64,000 nt of DNA, taken from the NCBI RefSeq assembly GCF_000972845.2, contig NC_040016.1:17088368-17152367 (forward strand). The letters run 5' to 3'. The notes under the pieces are model-generated. The model made no database searches. It saw nothing but the letters and a program-made list of their open reading frames with translations, and had not been told where the DNA came from. Made by a program: the position numbers and the translations under genes. Positions 37,847 through 51,303 of the stretch are shown here, piece by piece (the stretch's first letter is position 1; every line of letters begins with the position of its first letter). The DNA comes from Larimichthys crocea (taxonomy: Eukaryota > Chordata > Actinopteri > Sciaenidae).

Positions 37847-40800
37847 CTGCACAGGCAGCGGGGAACAGAGGAAGGGTCAGCCACTGTAGGTTCAAATGAG
37901 TGCTGCTGGCATTAGAAGCATACACATCTTATGCAAATGTAAAGCTAAAGTGCATTCAACACACTGTACTTCTCCATCCAAGTATCACAATGAGGAAGAA
38001 ATGAATTCTTGACATACTGTACAGTTATATTCATATTTATAAGTCACCACTGAGTATGTTTTAATATGCTACAGACAGATGAATGTGTCCTCTTTAAACT
38101 CCTTATACAGATGGAAAGGTGATGACAAAGGTTTTCTGGAAAATGTTGATGGAAACTTATAAAATGATATTTCAACTCCCCTATTTAGCATTTATACAGT
38201 TTCTGAACAGATATTTTATTTTGTGTTTAAAGTATTAGCCAACAACTATATCATATTTTATATGGATGTGGAAAATGATGGATTATGCTTTTAGATATAT
38301 TTCATTCATTCACAATTAATTCTTCTTCACTTGACAATGAGCAAACTTGATCCGAAGGCTGTGAGATACAGCTGAAAGCTCCAGAAAGAATCTACTCAGT
38401 GTACCTCTTCATGTCACTCAAAGATTTTTTTACCAAAATACTATTTCTGCATGAACACATTTTTAAAAAACATGATTTTCACATGTTTCATATAGTAGCA
38501 CACTGGATCGTTATCACTACATATGATTGCAGCATTTTTTTCTGTTTCAAACCCTTAATTTCTAGTGTGTTATAAACATTTATTAACATTTACACACCAC
38601 TTATAAATGCTAAATAGCATTTAGGATTAAACTAAAATCGAATTTGTCAATAATATAAACATATTACAGCTTGTTCTATGAGTCCAGAAGTAGTCTATTA
38701 TTCATTGTCAGCAGAACAGCTCCAGTTATTAACCTGGGACGTATACACAGGTTACAGTTTTTGATTTCTGGAGGTCTGAGTCTCTAATTTGAAGCTTTGT
38801 ATGAGCGAGGATCTTTTTCACAAATACTGGCAGTCGCTGCCAAAGAATAATAACATGCAAAACCTAAAACCCAGTCAGAATTCAGAAACTAAATTACGGT
38901 CTTGGTTGCATTTACATTTCACTCACACAGAATTTACAATCTTGTGGATACTTTTGAGTAATTTGCATTTTAAACACTGAGACAGGTTTGCTGAGTTATT
39001 TTTCTAAATTATTTTCCCTTCAGCAATACTGTTGTCATGTCTAATATTGATTCGCTCACAAAACGCTGTCCTGTACTGTGTGTGCTTGCGTGTACCGCAG
39101 ACTTAAATGAATATTCAAAACCGTGAAAAGTATTTTGACATAAACTGAATGCGTGTGCCAGGCATAAGCTGTAATAAGATCAAAGTAATACTAAGTGGAT
39201 CTTCAAGCTTTATTTCCACATTTCATCCAACAATGTGCCTGCTGAAGCAGAAAATTATTCTTCTGCTTTAAAGCAATATAAGTCACTCTAGAATAAATAG
39301 TGTTCACTCGGGTCTGCATACTTGTACAATTAAGCTCAGACGACTGAGTGAGCAGATAAGAACTATCAAGAAATGAAGCCCAAGTAAAATGACTAACGAC
39401 GACACTGAACCAGCAGACCAGCAAGTTCTGTGTGTGGTGTTAACGTTGCTGATGATTTTCAGGGGCAAGTGAAGTGGGAGACAATACTGTCCTATAATTT
39501 CCTCCTTACACATAAAACTAGTATTACACACAAACATCACAACCATTTTTAACCTCTCTGTCAAGATTGCTATGCCTGTATAACCCCTAATAATAACTAA
39601 ACCGATAATACTAAGGAGAAGAAGAAATTTCAGAAGAAATGCACATAAAATATACATAGAATAAACATAAAACAGGAATGAAAGCCATAATTAATGGAAA
39701 AAAAACTTACTTCATGATGATAATAAAAGGATAATAGTCAAATACAATATATACAATGTATATATAACATATGAAATGCAAAACATAGAAAACATATGTG
39801 CACCTTAGTGAAGTGATAAACACCATGTGTGTTTAAAGCTCAACCTGTATACTTTTTTTTTCATAACCACTGTGTGCAGGATTAATAAAATCTATATTAT
39901 CTATATTACCTTCTTACCTCTTTAAACCTCACAGATTAAAGACAGACTAAAAAATTAAGTAGAATACATATAGGAACATATGTTTTTAGTTTTATTTTAA
40001 AAATATTTAGTGAGCTGGCTTTCCTGATATCTACAGAGATTTTCACAAAGGCTGCATCCCTGATTTTGTTTTAGCAGATGGTCGTAGTGTTGAAGACAAA
40101 TAGTTAGACAAATAGACAAAAAAGCAAGCAGTGTAGCTCTGTCTTTTACCATAACATCAATTCTAAAGATTACAGGAAGCCGGAGCAGAGCTAATCCTGG
40201 ACTAATGTGCTCTCTGCTCTTGGTTCTGGTTAATAGTGGTGATGCAGAGGCTTGGATGAGCTGAAGTCTCAGTGGGTTTTTGGGGAAGGGACAGTAAAAA
40301 CTGCATTACAGTAATTGAGTTTGCCTGAAATAAAGGCATGAATCAGTTCTTCAACATCTTTTTGATTTACAAATGGTTACACTTGAACTATGTCTCTAGG
40401 CTGAAAAATGATGTTTTCAGCATCTTGTTAATGTGTCGAAGCTTAGATCTGAATCTAAGATACCACCAACCTCAGATTTCATACAAGTAGTTAATTATCC
40501 CAGATTATGAAAGAGAACTTAAATCCATTTGTTCAAATGCACAGCCTTGAGTATTTCTTTTGAAAATGCAATATTATTATTTATAGTTAGAAAACTGCAA
40601 ACAGGGGACCGTTTTGTTTAAATATTAATTTCTTCAAAAGATCTTTGAAAGCCTAAATTGGTTTACTGGTAAGAATGTTGGAAACTATTACTGAGGAAAC
40701 GCCTCTGCATTGTGTAGGTGTAGATTCATGATTGCATGGATAAGCCATTTTTAACTTTGAGGAAAGTTGCAACTGAAACTGATACTTTCATGTGCTATAG

Positions 40801-41034
40801 ACAAACATGGAATCAGGTGTTTCGTCCTGTGAATGAGACTCAACAATCAATTTTCACCAACACAAAGGGTTGATATTTGACAACCGGGGAGCACTAACAC
40901 CTCCTGCTGTGTTGTGTGACCTATTCCGAGTCACTTTGTCTGTTTCCAATGTACCATTACACAAAGCAAACAGTCAGCTCTTTTTCCAATGTGACTGACC
41001 ACCAACTTAAACATCACCTGGTCATTCATTCATC
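37847..41034. other. non-coding stretch
   Basis: AT-rich. The minus-strand frame at 39304-39657 translates to a Leu/Ile-rich chain but has no family signal or splice pair. No repeat family recognised. Confidence 0.4.
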
Positions 41035-41125
41035 TTCTTTTAATGTCAGTTTCACCTTTATTGGACAGTGGACAATGAAGCATGTGACAGGACATGAGAG
41101 TCCTGCAACTGGATTCAAGGAATAC
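41035..41125 (-). repeat. possible inverted SINE fragment
   Basis: The order 'cctttattggacagtggaca', 'gcatgtgacaggacatgaga' and 'cctgcaactggattcaagg' resembles the reverse complement of the tail and B-box side of a tRNA-type fish SINE. Strongly diverged. Confidence 0.3.
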
Positions 41126-44100
41126 ACTAGGTTCCCCAAATATTTGACCATCAGACCCCATTTTAATGTCATTTTCTGTTGTCTCTAGCTTATGCAAACC
41201 TAAAAGAAAACTAATGAACTCCTAAATACCTGAATATAGTCTAAATGTTATCAGCTTAGAAATGGCTGACATGGAGCATTGGGAATAGAAATAAGCATTG
41301 GATGTGACGATTGCTCACTTTATAACATAAAAATGTGTTATAGAGCTGCACATTTTGCACAATTTGACAACTCACCCATGCATAGCTAACTAAGAGGACT
41401 GATTTGACAGATTTTTATTCCATAAGAGTGAATCTGCAACAATCAACCATCAACCACATCTGTGGGTGCAACGTTACCCTCTACACCCACTAACAATGGA
41501 TGGCTCCATGTTCACTTTTATTCATTCATGCACTTCACCATTTACTGTAGTCTGATAAAGGTCAATTCCAACTCTAGAGATGAGCTGTAAAAATGAATAA
41601 ATATTCTAATAATAATAATTCTAATAAAGTGAGACAGAGGTAGAATGAATGGGAGTGGAGCTCTTCTGCATTAATGGAGACCAGGGGCGATGGATCCTGA
41701 ATCAGTTACAATTCAATCAGTTTTGGGTCATCGATAAGTTAGTGATTGCTCTCTGTTGGGAGAAGAGATTTTGTGTTGTTGTTCTCAGAGGCAAGAGTCA
41801 CTTGTATTGTTGTGTTCATGGCCAGATTGTGGCACAGCAGAGATTTTTAGGAAAACAAACCACCCTTATCAGTCTTAGTACCACTTAAATAATGAGTCCC
41901 TGTGCTACTGCTGTTGGACTCTCTGTTCTGCATCATAATAAGTGTGAGGTCAAAAAAGAAAACTTGGAACTACTCCTACTGCACCTCATTAGCCCCCCTT
42001 TAGGACAGCAGAGTATGTGCCAGAGACTCTAAAGAGCAACACTTTGGGACTAGGTCCAGTATTTACAGGCCTCCAAGACAATATTGTACTCCACCATCTG
42101 AAAGTCCACCAATACCTTTGAAAGACTGCAAGTTCGTGCCGAATGCATTATTTACACTGGAGCAAGGCAGGGTTCCCGTTCCATTTGCTTCAGCAGAAGT
42201 AGCTTTGCATGCATTCATAAATAATAAACGTGTAGCACAACGCGTGGGAACGGGGAAAGAGTGAGCATAAAGAGAAGCCCAGTCACACAGCATGAAAGAG
42301 AACAAGGCTGTTTAATCTGGGCACGGTAAAACACTGGCCATGCAAGTGAGTCACCCATGAAGAACTAAACACTAGATGACAAAATGCAGACAGAAAAAAC
42401 AACAAGGGTGCAAGCCGGCCACCAAAGAAAAACAAAATTTGCATCTCTGGAGGCTTTTGGGCATGTTGCCACTGTGCTAAACTGATCTAATCACCGTCTG
42501 GCAGGAAGAAGAAAGCAGATAAGAGGTGGCTCCAGCTGAGATGGATATTTCATGTAGCATAATGTACAGTGAGAGGCTTCCACTGACACTTATGACAACT
42601 AAGCCGAAACGCACTAAAACATAGGCTATGTTTTCATGCAACTGCCACTTATCTAATTCTCCTTCTAAGCTGCAGATGAGAGTTCCACACAGGCTGTCGT
42701 GACTGGTGCCATAAAGACAAAGAGACCTTTCGAATAGGATTAGACGTCAACCCTGACCCCTCGCCAATCTAGAGAGGATTTGCAGAACGTTTGGATTCAT
42801 TTTTCATAAGAGAGTAGTTAATAAAAGTTGTTACAGCCGATAGCCCTGGGAGAGCAGCAGCCGTAATTGGATGTCTAGCTGAGTCCTCTGACATGTTTGG
42901 ACAAGCTAATTCTCAGAGCAATTTAGAACTTTAGTTTTACTCCATACAAAGCTCCAACGTCATGTTGTCCTGACACACAAACATAAGCTATGTGCTGCTT
43001 TGCAAATTTCTGTCTTTTTGGATCTGAGGAGGGTTTTCATATTTTGGTAATAATAATTATGTGGATGTACAGATCAGTAGGCAGAGAAAACAGGAGAAAC
43101 TTTTGATATATGATCCTCTTATATACGGGTATGTCTGCATTTTTTCCATCCTTTTGCTTTTTCTTGTTGGTTTACTAAAATATGTATCTGCACCTTCCAC
43201 CAGTTGAGAGTGAAAGCATATTTTTTGCTCACCTACTGCAGGTAAGATAACCTCAAAACCTTCAATATAACATCATAAAATGAAGCAGTCAGTTTGAGGA
43301 AGTGGTTAGATTTCCAAACCAATGCAGGGCGACTCACTTCTAACCCACAAAAAGTGTTTCTATTATTATTTCATAGTATTGTTGACATTTAATTCTGATA
43401 CTGAGAAAACTCTTCATACACAATATACAATATATGATTATACAAAAGTTAGTTCCAACCAAGTAATCTGAGTGGAGTGCTCATACAAAGCACAACTTCA
43501 CTTGGACTTTTAACTGCGTGTCACAGGTGGAGTGGTCGTTATCTATTTTGCATTGTAATAAACTTTGCACCGCAAAGATGAACATTTTTCCACAAATAAC
43601 ATTTTACTTAAATTATGAATGGTCATCAAAGGAGGGAAGAAAGGAAGCCCGGATACTTCAGTGCAAACATCCAGGTGTGCTATATGACATCAACCGACAT
43701 AGACAAATTAGAGAAGAGCAAAAACAAAGCTAACTAAGGCAAACAACATGAGCTTTGAACTAGTTTAAGCTGGCTATGTCTCACAAATATAAATAACATC
43801 TGGGCTGCAGTAACATGTAGACTTATAGATCAAAGCTAGAAAGCTACTGTTCAGGAAAATGATGATGTGTTGCTTGGCAACACTGCAGCCCCAATTCCCA
43901 GTGTGCTTAATTAAATAAACAAGCAAATCATAATCTGTTGTCACTTATTACTGTAAACCAATAAATGACGCTTGTAGAACTGTTGTATAAAAGCTATGTG
44001 TGATGTTATACTGAATATTAGTACACTATAGCAGCTGTTAAATTACTCATTCTTTCTACCATACAAGAATTCTAACTTGTATAATAGTAATGTTTGTTTC

Positions 44101-47100
44101 ATTTTAGGTGACATGCATGATGTTTAATTTAGTGTGTCTATATCTGTTTTACTATGTTTTAAGATGCATGGATGCAGCGTTGTGTGTTTGCTTGCCTTTA
44201 TTTTGTTTTCTCTTGCCACTATTTTTCATGAAAGTATTATCTTGTAGGACCATGTGTGCTGGACACCTTTTAATATTCATGCATTCACTACAGCCACATG
44301 ATGTGTATCTACTGTGTTTCTCCTGAATTCATTCAGTCACGGGCACCAGACCTAGTTTTAAGCGCCACAGCATTCCCCAGCCTCGTGTTTCGTTACATGA
44401 CTTTAATGAGCTGCATGCTTTGAAATGTGAGGAGTTTAGCGGTGCATCCTTATCATTCTTGTGTGGTAAGTGTAAAAAAGATAGTCCCTTCCAAAACATA
44501 AAAAAACAACCAAACAAATTGATGCTTCTTTTACCCTTCTGTTTTCCATCATTAAGCTGTGATATATATCTGTTGTGGCTGACTACTAAAAAATAATCTG
44601 CTTAGAGCAAACATCAACAGCTGTCTTCCTCACTGTATATGGAATGATGTGGTCTCTTGTAACTGCTGGATGTTGCTATACTATACTGCTCAACTCCTGA
44701 CCACCAAAGAGAGTTTGTCTTGTGACAGCAACAGAGAGCCACAGAGGGCATAGTTAGAAGAAGAATATAATTTACAGAATCATTTAAACATCAACTCATC
44801 CCACCAAAATACATCTGAAATATGGTTAGCTCAGTGGAAAATCAGAAATCTGGTAATCCTTCAGCTGACTAAATTGGTAAAATTGGTACAACCAAAACAA
44901 ACCATGCATCTATGTAAAAAGAGTTTTGCCACAGCTCAAATATTTAAATTTTGGCTAAAAATAAAATCATCGATCAAGTGTTTTGTTTACAAGACAATAA
45001 GTCATATTAGCAGACTCTGTGTGAGTTTTCTCTCCACGGGAGAAAGATCTGCAGTGTGGACTGCAGTGTCTTGGCAAGGCCCCATGTATTCTGGAAGAAG
45101 GAATAGGGAGGCAGAAGAGATGAGCCAAAAGAATCCCTTTTGAAAGCGGAGCCAGTTAAATTTTTTGACAGTCCTGTTTAATTCCCTTTTAGAGTCCCTT
45201 CAAAAGATTTAGTTCTGTGCTGCTCCTTTGTGGCTTTCCGGCATGGAGTCTTGTGTTTGTGTTTTCCGGGCACACTTCAGCCTATTTATGCAAGCTAATT
45301 TAAAGTATAAATGAGGCCGCATTTTTTGGTGAGTGTGCAGACAATTGCAAGAGGGAATAGACTTTACTGTTTATTTGTTTCACCTATAGTCACTTGAGCG
45401 AGGATGCCGTCTCTCCTGTGACTTCTTGAGAATGTGCTGCTGCATATAATTACAGATCTCAATGAAATTCATAAGTTGCGTTATATAAAGTGGAATTTGC
45501 TGCAACTATATTAAGGTAAACCATTATGTGCTTTTATATGAGAAAAAACTGCATTCCCCTTAACAAAGAAACACTTTCAGGTCACATAAAGCAAACAGCT
45601 AATATATATAATTTATAAAACAATATGTGTAATGGAAAATGTTGAGTTTGAGCAGCAAACTTTCCATCACAGCTAACATGCTGCTCACATGCCACCCTTT
45701 AGTGATAATGACTTCATCTCTGAGCATGTCAACCAGTGGTGCAGCTGAGCGGACGAAGAGCCTACGGCTCCATATGGCGCAGGATTTCCACTGTGAGGTG
45801 CACATTTATGTGAGTGGTGGTGGTGTGACATGGAGGGATATACCACTGTCTTAAATGTAAATTTTAATATTTGGCACCCTTTCATCTAGTTGAAAATGAA
45901 TAAAGATGTTTTTTATTAACCAGCTGTGTCGGGTGTGTCTGTACAAGTCTTTGCATACAATGCATAGCTATATTATACCTATTCTCCCCCATTATTCTTT
46001 TCTTCTTTTGAACACAGTTTCCTTTCCAACGTATCTAAATACTGTGCATGCCTTCTTCTCTCCGGTGTGAGAGAAGCTGCTCTCAGCTTATCTTACAAAC
46101 TGACTCGGGGGAATTGATTAATTCATCACTGCGAGCTGTTTTTAATTACAGTGTCAAATGATCTGTTAATGGACAAAGTGAAATCTATTACATCATTCTA
46201 TATATAAGTGAGCTTTCTGCATCTAAGCCAACAATCCTCGGTCTCCAGTGGCCGAGGTCATACAGAATTACTGATATATGAAACTGTATTCGGAGGCATA
46301 AGCAACTCAGAGGCATAAGCAACACTTAATTAGCTCCGTCTCAGTCTAATCCTCCAGCCCGGACAGGGTTTGACACCACTTTACAAAAGGACATTTACTT
46401 TATTGCCTCAAGCGCCAATCAGACAGAGACATAAAATTATAATATCAAACATTAAAGTGATGAAAATGACTGATATTAAATACAGTGTTGTTTAATTCAA
46501 ATAGCGTCATAAGCAGACATGGTGGTGTTCAAAATGTGGAAGGTATGCAACCTTGACATTGTGGTGAAATAATTGGTGGAGTGGTTGCCAAGCCTGCAAG
46601 GCAAGCTCAAGGCCTCAAGGTTGAAAACTGCTTTCATTGCGTTTGGCCTGAAACGAAAGCGCAGCACATATTATAATGGCATTCTACCTAACGTCAGGTG
46701 AATGTTGATATGTGCTGTGTTATCAGTTTCACTGAGACTCTTTGAAGGCTTTTCCTCAGCTTTGTACTTCATTCCGTAAATGAAAATTTAATCTCCAGAT
46801 CAAGGACGGAGAGCCTCAATTATCTGTCTCTCCACAACATATGTCTAGACAACCTTCCCTTTTTTTATTTCTCCTTTGGTTTTTTGTTTATTTTTTACTT
46901 TTTGCCTTTTGAATGTGGAATCAGGTGGGGTGGGGCAGAAATGACATTTTCAATAAGAAAGATTTATGTATGCTACCTGACCCAGAAATGTTAGGAATCC
47001 TACAGCAGTTTTCTTTTCTTTTTTTTCCTTGTATACTCGCCTCAAAGGACTGAGAAGTTCTGTTTCATAAAATATGTCTTTGTGATCAACGATATGTCAA

Positions 47101-47794
47101 GCAGCCTTAAAAATATTCAGGAAACCTGCTCAAGTTGTTGACATGAATTATGCACTTAAAATATAACGGCACATGCATAGGTAATCCAGACATTGGTTTG
47201 TGGTCCACAAACACTTCTGAAATATGTTTCATGACAGTCTCGAGTCTTGTAGCTTCTATTAGCATTGCGGGTGAAAAAACCATAAGTCCTAAAAACCATA
47301 TAAGATACTAACTTCCACTGTAAACATTCACACTGATGTATAGTAACTGCAGCAATCCCCTGAGCCAGACTGCAACATTTATGAAAACATATCAACAGAG
47401 AGTCAACACAGGATTAAGTGAAATGGAAACATGTCATCTAAGAAACAGTATGAGTGTTTTGTCAAACAACATGTTCTTTGAGCATTAAAAGCTGCTCTGA
47501 GTGGCAGTTCAGAGGCAGCATTTCGCTCTAACGACCTGACTTTGACCTGAGAGCTGAATTGGCTCAGTGGGGGCTCCAGTGATGATCTACTAACCGCCGC
47601 TCATTAAAATATTACCTTACACTGCACCACTCCTGTGAACAACACTCTCCATGCTGCCGAAACCAATTTCCACTCTTTCTCTTTCTCTGTTTCCTATCCC
47701 CTCCATCCCTTTTAACCACACTTAACACTCTTTTCCACTTACTGTTGCCCATATTCAGCAGGCCCCCCGGGGACCAGCTGGGCACATATGTCGA
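41126..47794. other. non-coding stretch; possible conserved elements near 42700-42960 and 46080-46360
   Basis: Mixed unique sequence. The two named parts are repeat-free and rich in ATTA/TAAT-type words, as many vertebrate conserved non-coding elements are. A short direct duplication of aggcataagcaac lies near 46294-46322. No exon recognised. Confidence 0.35.
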
Positions 47795-47852
47795 GAGTGA
47801 GGAGGGAATGGGAGGGGAGGAAAGGGGATGGGATGGGAGGAGAGGGGGAGGT
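47795..47852 (+). other. G-rich polypurine tract with G-quadruplex pattern
   Basis: Successive runs of three or more G, separated by short loops, occur from about 47803 to 47850 (ggg, ggg, gggg, gggg, ggg, ggg, ggggg). This meets the usual four-run quadruplex pattern several times over on the plus strand. Confidence 0.75.
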
Positions 47853-49455
47853 AGTGTGTGGGCTATTAAACAAAACAGAAAAAAATAAATAAAAATAAAT
47901 AAATCAGAACTCCTTTGCCTTGGATCTGTGCACGACTCTCACTAATTCCTCTAACAACTACTCTCGAAGCGCTCTTAGTATTAGCGCCTGTCCGGCCGGT
48001 GGCAGCTTCTGCAGAGAAGCACCACTCTACGTGTTCTCTTTTTAATGTAAGCTGCCAGATTAAACACAGCTCTGGGACACAGATCGGGTCAAGTATTAGG
48101 AAAGGCCTGATAGGCCCAACGGATGACTTTCAATGAAGAAGAAAGGTTTAATCAATCCAGTTTACAGAGAAGATTGTATAGCTGAGAATAGAAAAGAGGT
48201 AGCAGAGGGTAAGGTTGGGTGATATTAAATAAATGTTCAAATCCTCTAATTGATTTATTTGTTGTTGTGTCGGGCTTTTTATTGACCGGAGCACTTCAGA
48301 GCAAACACAGTTAGCCTTGTTGGAATCCATTCTGCAGTGAAAAACAATAGCTATGACAACGTTTCTATAAATACATAACTTGTGCAAGTTCAGAATAGCA
48401 TCTGGGCAGGCATTCCTCTGGTGGCCTGAAGCAAATAGCGTGCAGTGCACATGTAGCAACAGCTGTGATCATTAAGTTACAGGGAGCCCTCGGGTCAGTG
48501 CACTTGTTTACACGCTGCCGAAAAACATCTTATTCATTACCAGTCCAATGTCCAATTTTCTTTATGAAGACTGGTAACACTGTATGACAGTGGATGGTCG
48601 ACCATTTGCTAAACCATTGCCCAAACAGTGGTTGTCCAATCAAAGCTTAGCAATCGTAACTAGTCATGGCAGGTAAGTCGAGCTTTAGTTTTTCTTTTTC
48701 ACTGCTGAATTACTAAGGAATGACTTTTATTTAACGTTTATCAGCTTTAAGATGCATCCATTAGCATGTCCAGCCAACGTTAAAAACGTTAACTAGTATA
48801 AGGCCATCATCACTCATTGTTTTTCGGGGAACATATCATGTTTAAAAAGCTTCATGCATGACTGGCACATCCGGTGTGTAGAACCTCTACACTGTATGAA
48901 AGCTGGCTTTGGTCCTGAATGCTTAATCTTAAGCTAACTATAACTCAACAGTTTACTAATTAGTGAGCAGTAAATGTTGATTTAGGACACTTGCTTATCA
49001 TCACCACCTTGTGTGATCACTGACAGCTGTTAAGTTGTGCAACTGTTTTGCATCTATAAAACACAGGGCATTGCATTGTGGGGTTGTTGCCATGGAATTT
49101 TTAGTTAAATTGTAGAAAGTCATTTTGGGCCATTCTTTACTGGATTTTTGGTATGTTTACACACAAGCAAACCCCAGGCAAAGTTGCCAAACAAACCGGC
49201 TTCATCCCAAAAGCCTTTTTCTGTTGTTTTATTGCATTTTGACAAAGTGGCCACAAAACTGTTTGAGAACAGAAAGCTTGGCAGGTGTAGCAACAGTAAC
49301 CTAGTGAAGTGGCGCTTAGCGATGAGTACACCTTATCATCTATTAGCTTTTAATGACTGTAAACCTGCTGTAAACATGTTGAAATGCCAACAGTTAACAA
49401 GATCAATAATGTGATAAATGACACTTCATGATTCACAACCCTGAAACGTTCTGAC
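47853..49455. other. non-coding stretch
   Basis: Begins with an AAATAA-rich run (47880-47905). A CCAAT word near 48637 and an ATGGCAG|gtaagt at 48666 resemble a first exon but give only two codons. No supported gene. Confidence 0.35.
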
Positions 49456-49530
49456 CCTATTTACACCTTGCATTAAAATGGGATCAGTGTCCGGATGCAG
49501 ATCTCATTTTAATTCCAGGTGTAAATTAGG
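49456..49530. repeat. 75-bp near-palindrome (MITE-like hairpin)
   Basis: The left arm reads cctatttacaccttgcatta and the right arm on the minus strand reads cctaatttacacctggaatt. Arms are about 25 bp with a 25-bp loop. The arm sequence resembles the end of a fish repeat with 'tttacacctggtattaa'. No coding capacity. Confidence 0.7.
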
Positions 49531-49799
49531 TGTCGGATGCAAGATAAAATTGAGTTTAACTGTGTAACGTGACAAACCATCCTGACAGTTCCATGGCAGA
49601 GTGATGACAGCTGATCTGAGCAGATGGGAAGTCAATGAAGGCTTATTTCTACATGTGTTTTTAAATCGCCTTAATGATTGACATTTGAAGCGGAGAAAGC
49701 AAAATAGTCCTTGTCAGTGTGTTTTAATGAGATGCTTCAAGGAATGAAAATAGATTCTTATATTTATATTGAAGGGTAGACACAGTGTCCTGCAGACAT

Positions 49800-50125
49800 G
49801 TGACTCAATTCAGTCTGAAGGAAGTCCGAAGTCAGTTTTTCTTGGGCAAATCACGGTTATGTCAAATCAAGTCAAGTCTGTAGTTAAGTCAAGTCCCAAG
49901 ATAAAAGACCCTTCCACCACAAGGTACTACTGATTGAGAGTCAACATATCTGTGGTTTTCAGGAATACAGCATTCCAATTTGAAGTCCCTTAGATAGCAA
50001 GTACTGTACTGCTTCTGATGAGTTGTTGGCACATTACATGGTAGCCTAGGCCATCGGTGTATGAACAGGTGAATGTGACACATATTGTAAAAGTGCTTTG
50101 AGTGGTCGATACATCAGAACGCTGT
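49800..50125 (+). repeat. diverged interspersed repeats
   Basis: 49860-49895 repeats the word gtcaagt several times. 50030-50110 carries 'ggccatcggtgtatgaacag', gtgaatgtgacacatattgt and 'aaaagtgctttgagtggtcg', the block order of a widespread fish repeat that ends 'gcgctttgagtggtc' as I recall it. Confidence 0.5.
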
Positions 50126-50730
50126 CCATTACCAGATTCTGCATTCAGTAGTTTGCCTTTTTCACATGTGATGACTGGCATGATAATGATTATGATGTGA
50201 TTCATCGACCACCAGGAAGTGTTGGTAGAGGCAAATGACTGGCAGGGGAGTCATCCAGTTATGACGATGCCATAGTATGGAGCTTGACTCACAGGGTCGT
50301 CATCTAATAAAGACAATGTTTCATTTTTATTACTTAAACTGAAAACATAAGATGACAGAAAAGTCATTCACTTTAACATCCAAGCCCAAATTGAGTCTGA
50401 AGTCATTATTTTATTTTCTGTGAAGTCTTCCAAACCGTGTCCATGTTTTTGTTGTACGACAATTTCCAAGTTGATTTTTATATTTGTACTGTCAGTAATT
50501 AAAGAAAAAACCAAGTCCTTTCTTTGTTTTTGGTTTCTCTTTGATCAACCTTCTATTGTGCGACCGACTGAAATAGTCGCTGCAGTTTCACCACTTTTTT
50601 ATCCAGGATTTATTTGGCCTGTGACTGTGCATGTTAATACTTTATTACAGCCTGTATGGTAAGTGGATTGTATAAGCTTGCTTAGCATAATCTCTGAGGT
50701 ATAAGCATATGCACCACAGCACGCTAAACA

Positions 50731-50737
<7 letters not shown>
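50126..50737. other. non-coding stretch
   Basis: No feature recognised. Confidence 0.4.

Positions 50738-50772
<35 letters not shown>
50738..50772 (+). repeat. (CA)n microsatellite
   Basis: About seventeen CA units, with a short interrupted CA stretch just before it. Confidence 0.95.
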
Positions 50773-50773
<1 letters not shown>

Positions 50774-51085
50774 CTAACAGATGTTAAACCTTCAGTTGAT
50801 CCAGGGGCTTACTTACCAATTAGTTGGTGTGTTTCTTTATATATATTTTTTAAGGTGGATGCACCTTACAATCTGGCTTTTTGGAATAGGGTGCATTACC
50901 TTACGATGTGTGTCCATAAATAACATAAAGAGGGTGTGTTACAGTAGATGGCTACTTCTTTGCCCTCTTGTGTGTGCAGAGTAATCTGGATAGCAGTTTG
51001 ACATGTCGTTGACTGCTGACTTTGAGCCTTTTTTTCTCGTCTCCTCATTTCCTTGCTTTTTCTCTAATCTTTTTTTCTCTTGTTG

Positions 51086-51089
<4 letters not shown>

Positions 51090-51119
<30 letters not shown>
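51090..51119 (+). repeat. (CT)n microsatellite
   Basis: Fifteen CT/TC units. It continues into a pyrimidine-rich tract that ends in the acceptor of the exon candidate at 51168. Confidence 0.95.
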
Positions 51120-51122
<3 letters not shown>

Positions 51123-51167
51123 CTCCTCTTTCTCTCCTTCTCTACTTCCTTCCTCCCTGGCTGGCAG

Positions 51168-51303
51168 CTGTCTGTTCAGCTACCTGTGGTTACAGTATCA
51201 CCCACCAGACAGCATCATGTACTGTACAGCTCACAGGAATAAGCTTCTTTTCTGGACTACTGTTTTGCAGTGGCGGTGCAGATAAGGACGAGAGATGTCT
51301 ACC
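51168..51303 (+). CDS. candidate thrombospondin type-1 repeat exon (ADAMTS/ADAMTSL-like)
   Basis: A long pyrimidine tract and acceptor (ctggctggcag) precede the segment, and it ends CTACC|gtgaga. Two bases complete the first codon. The frame then reads VCSATCGYSITHQTASC, then TVQLTGISFFSGLLFC, then SGGADKDERCLP, with two bases left over. CSATCG followed by a third Cys about ten residues on, and the C...ERCLP spacing, fit the cysteine frame of a thrombospondin type-1 repeat. The Trp motif would be in the previous exon and the sixth Cys in the next. Such repeats occur in secreted ADAMTS-type proteases, ADAMTSL proteins, THSD7 and others; I cannot choose. No partner exon was found nearby, so it may also be a relic. 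Confidence 0.5.

Noticed and set aside
39304..39657. 117-codon minus frame with hydrophobic N-terminus
   Set aside because: Leu/Ile-rich because of AT-rich DNA; no family signal, splice pair or start context.
48630..48680. CCAAT word followed by ATGGCAG|gtaagt, resembling a first exon
   Set aside because: Only two codons before the donor and no following exon recognised.
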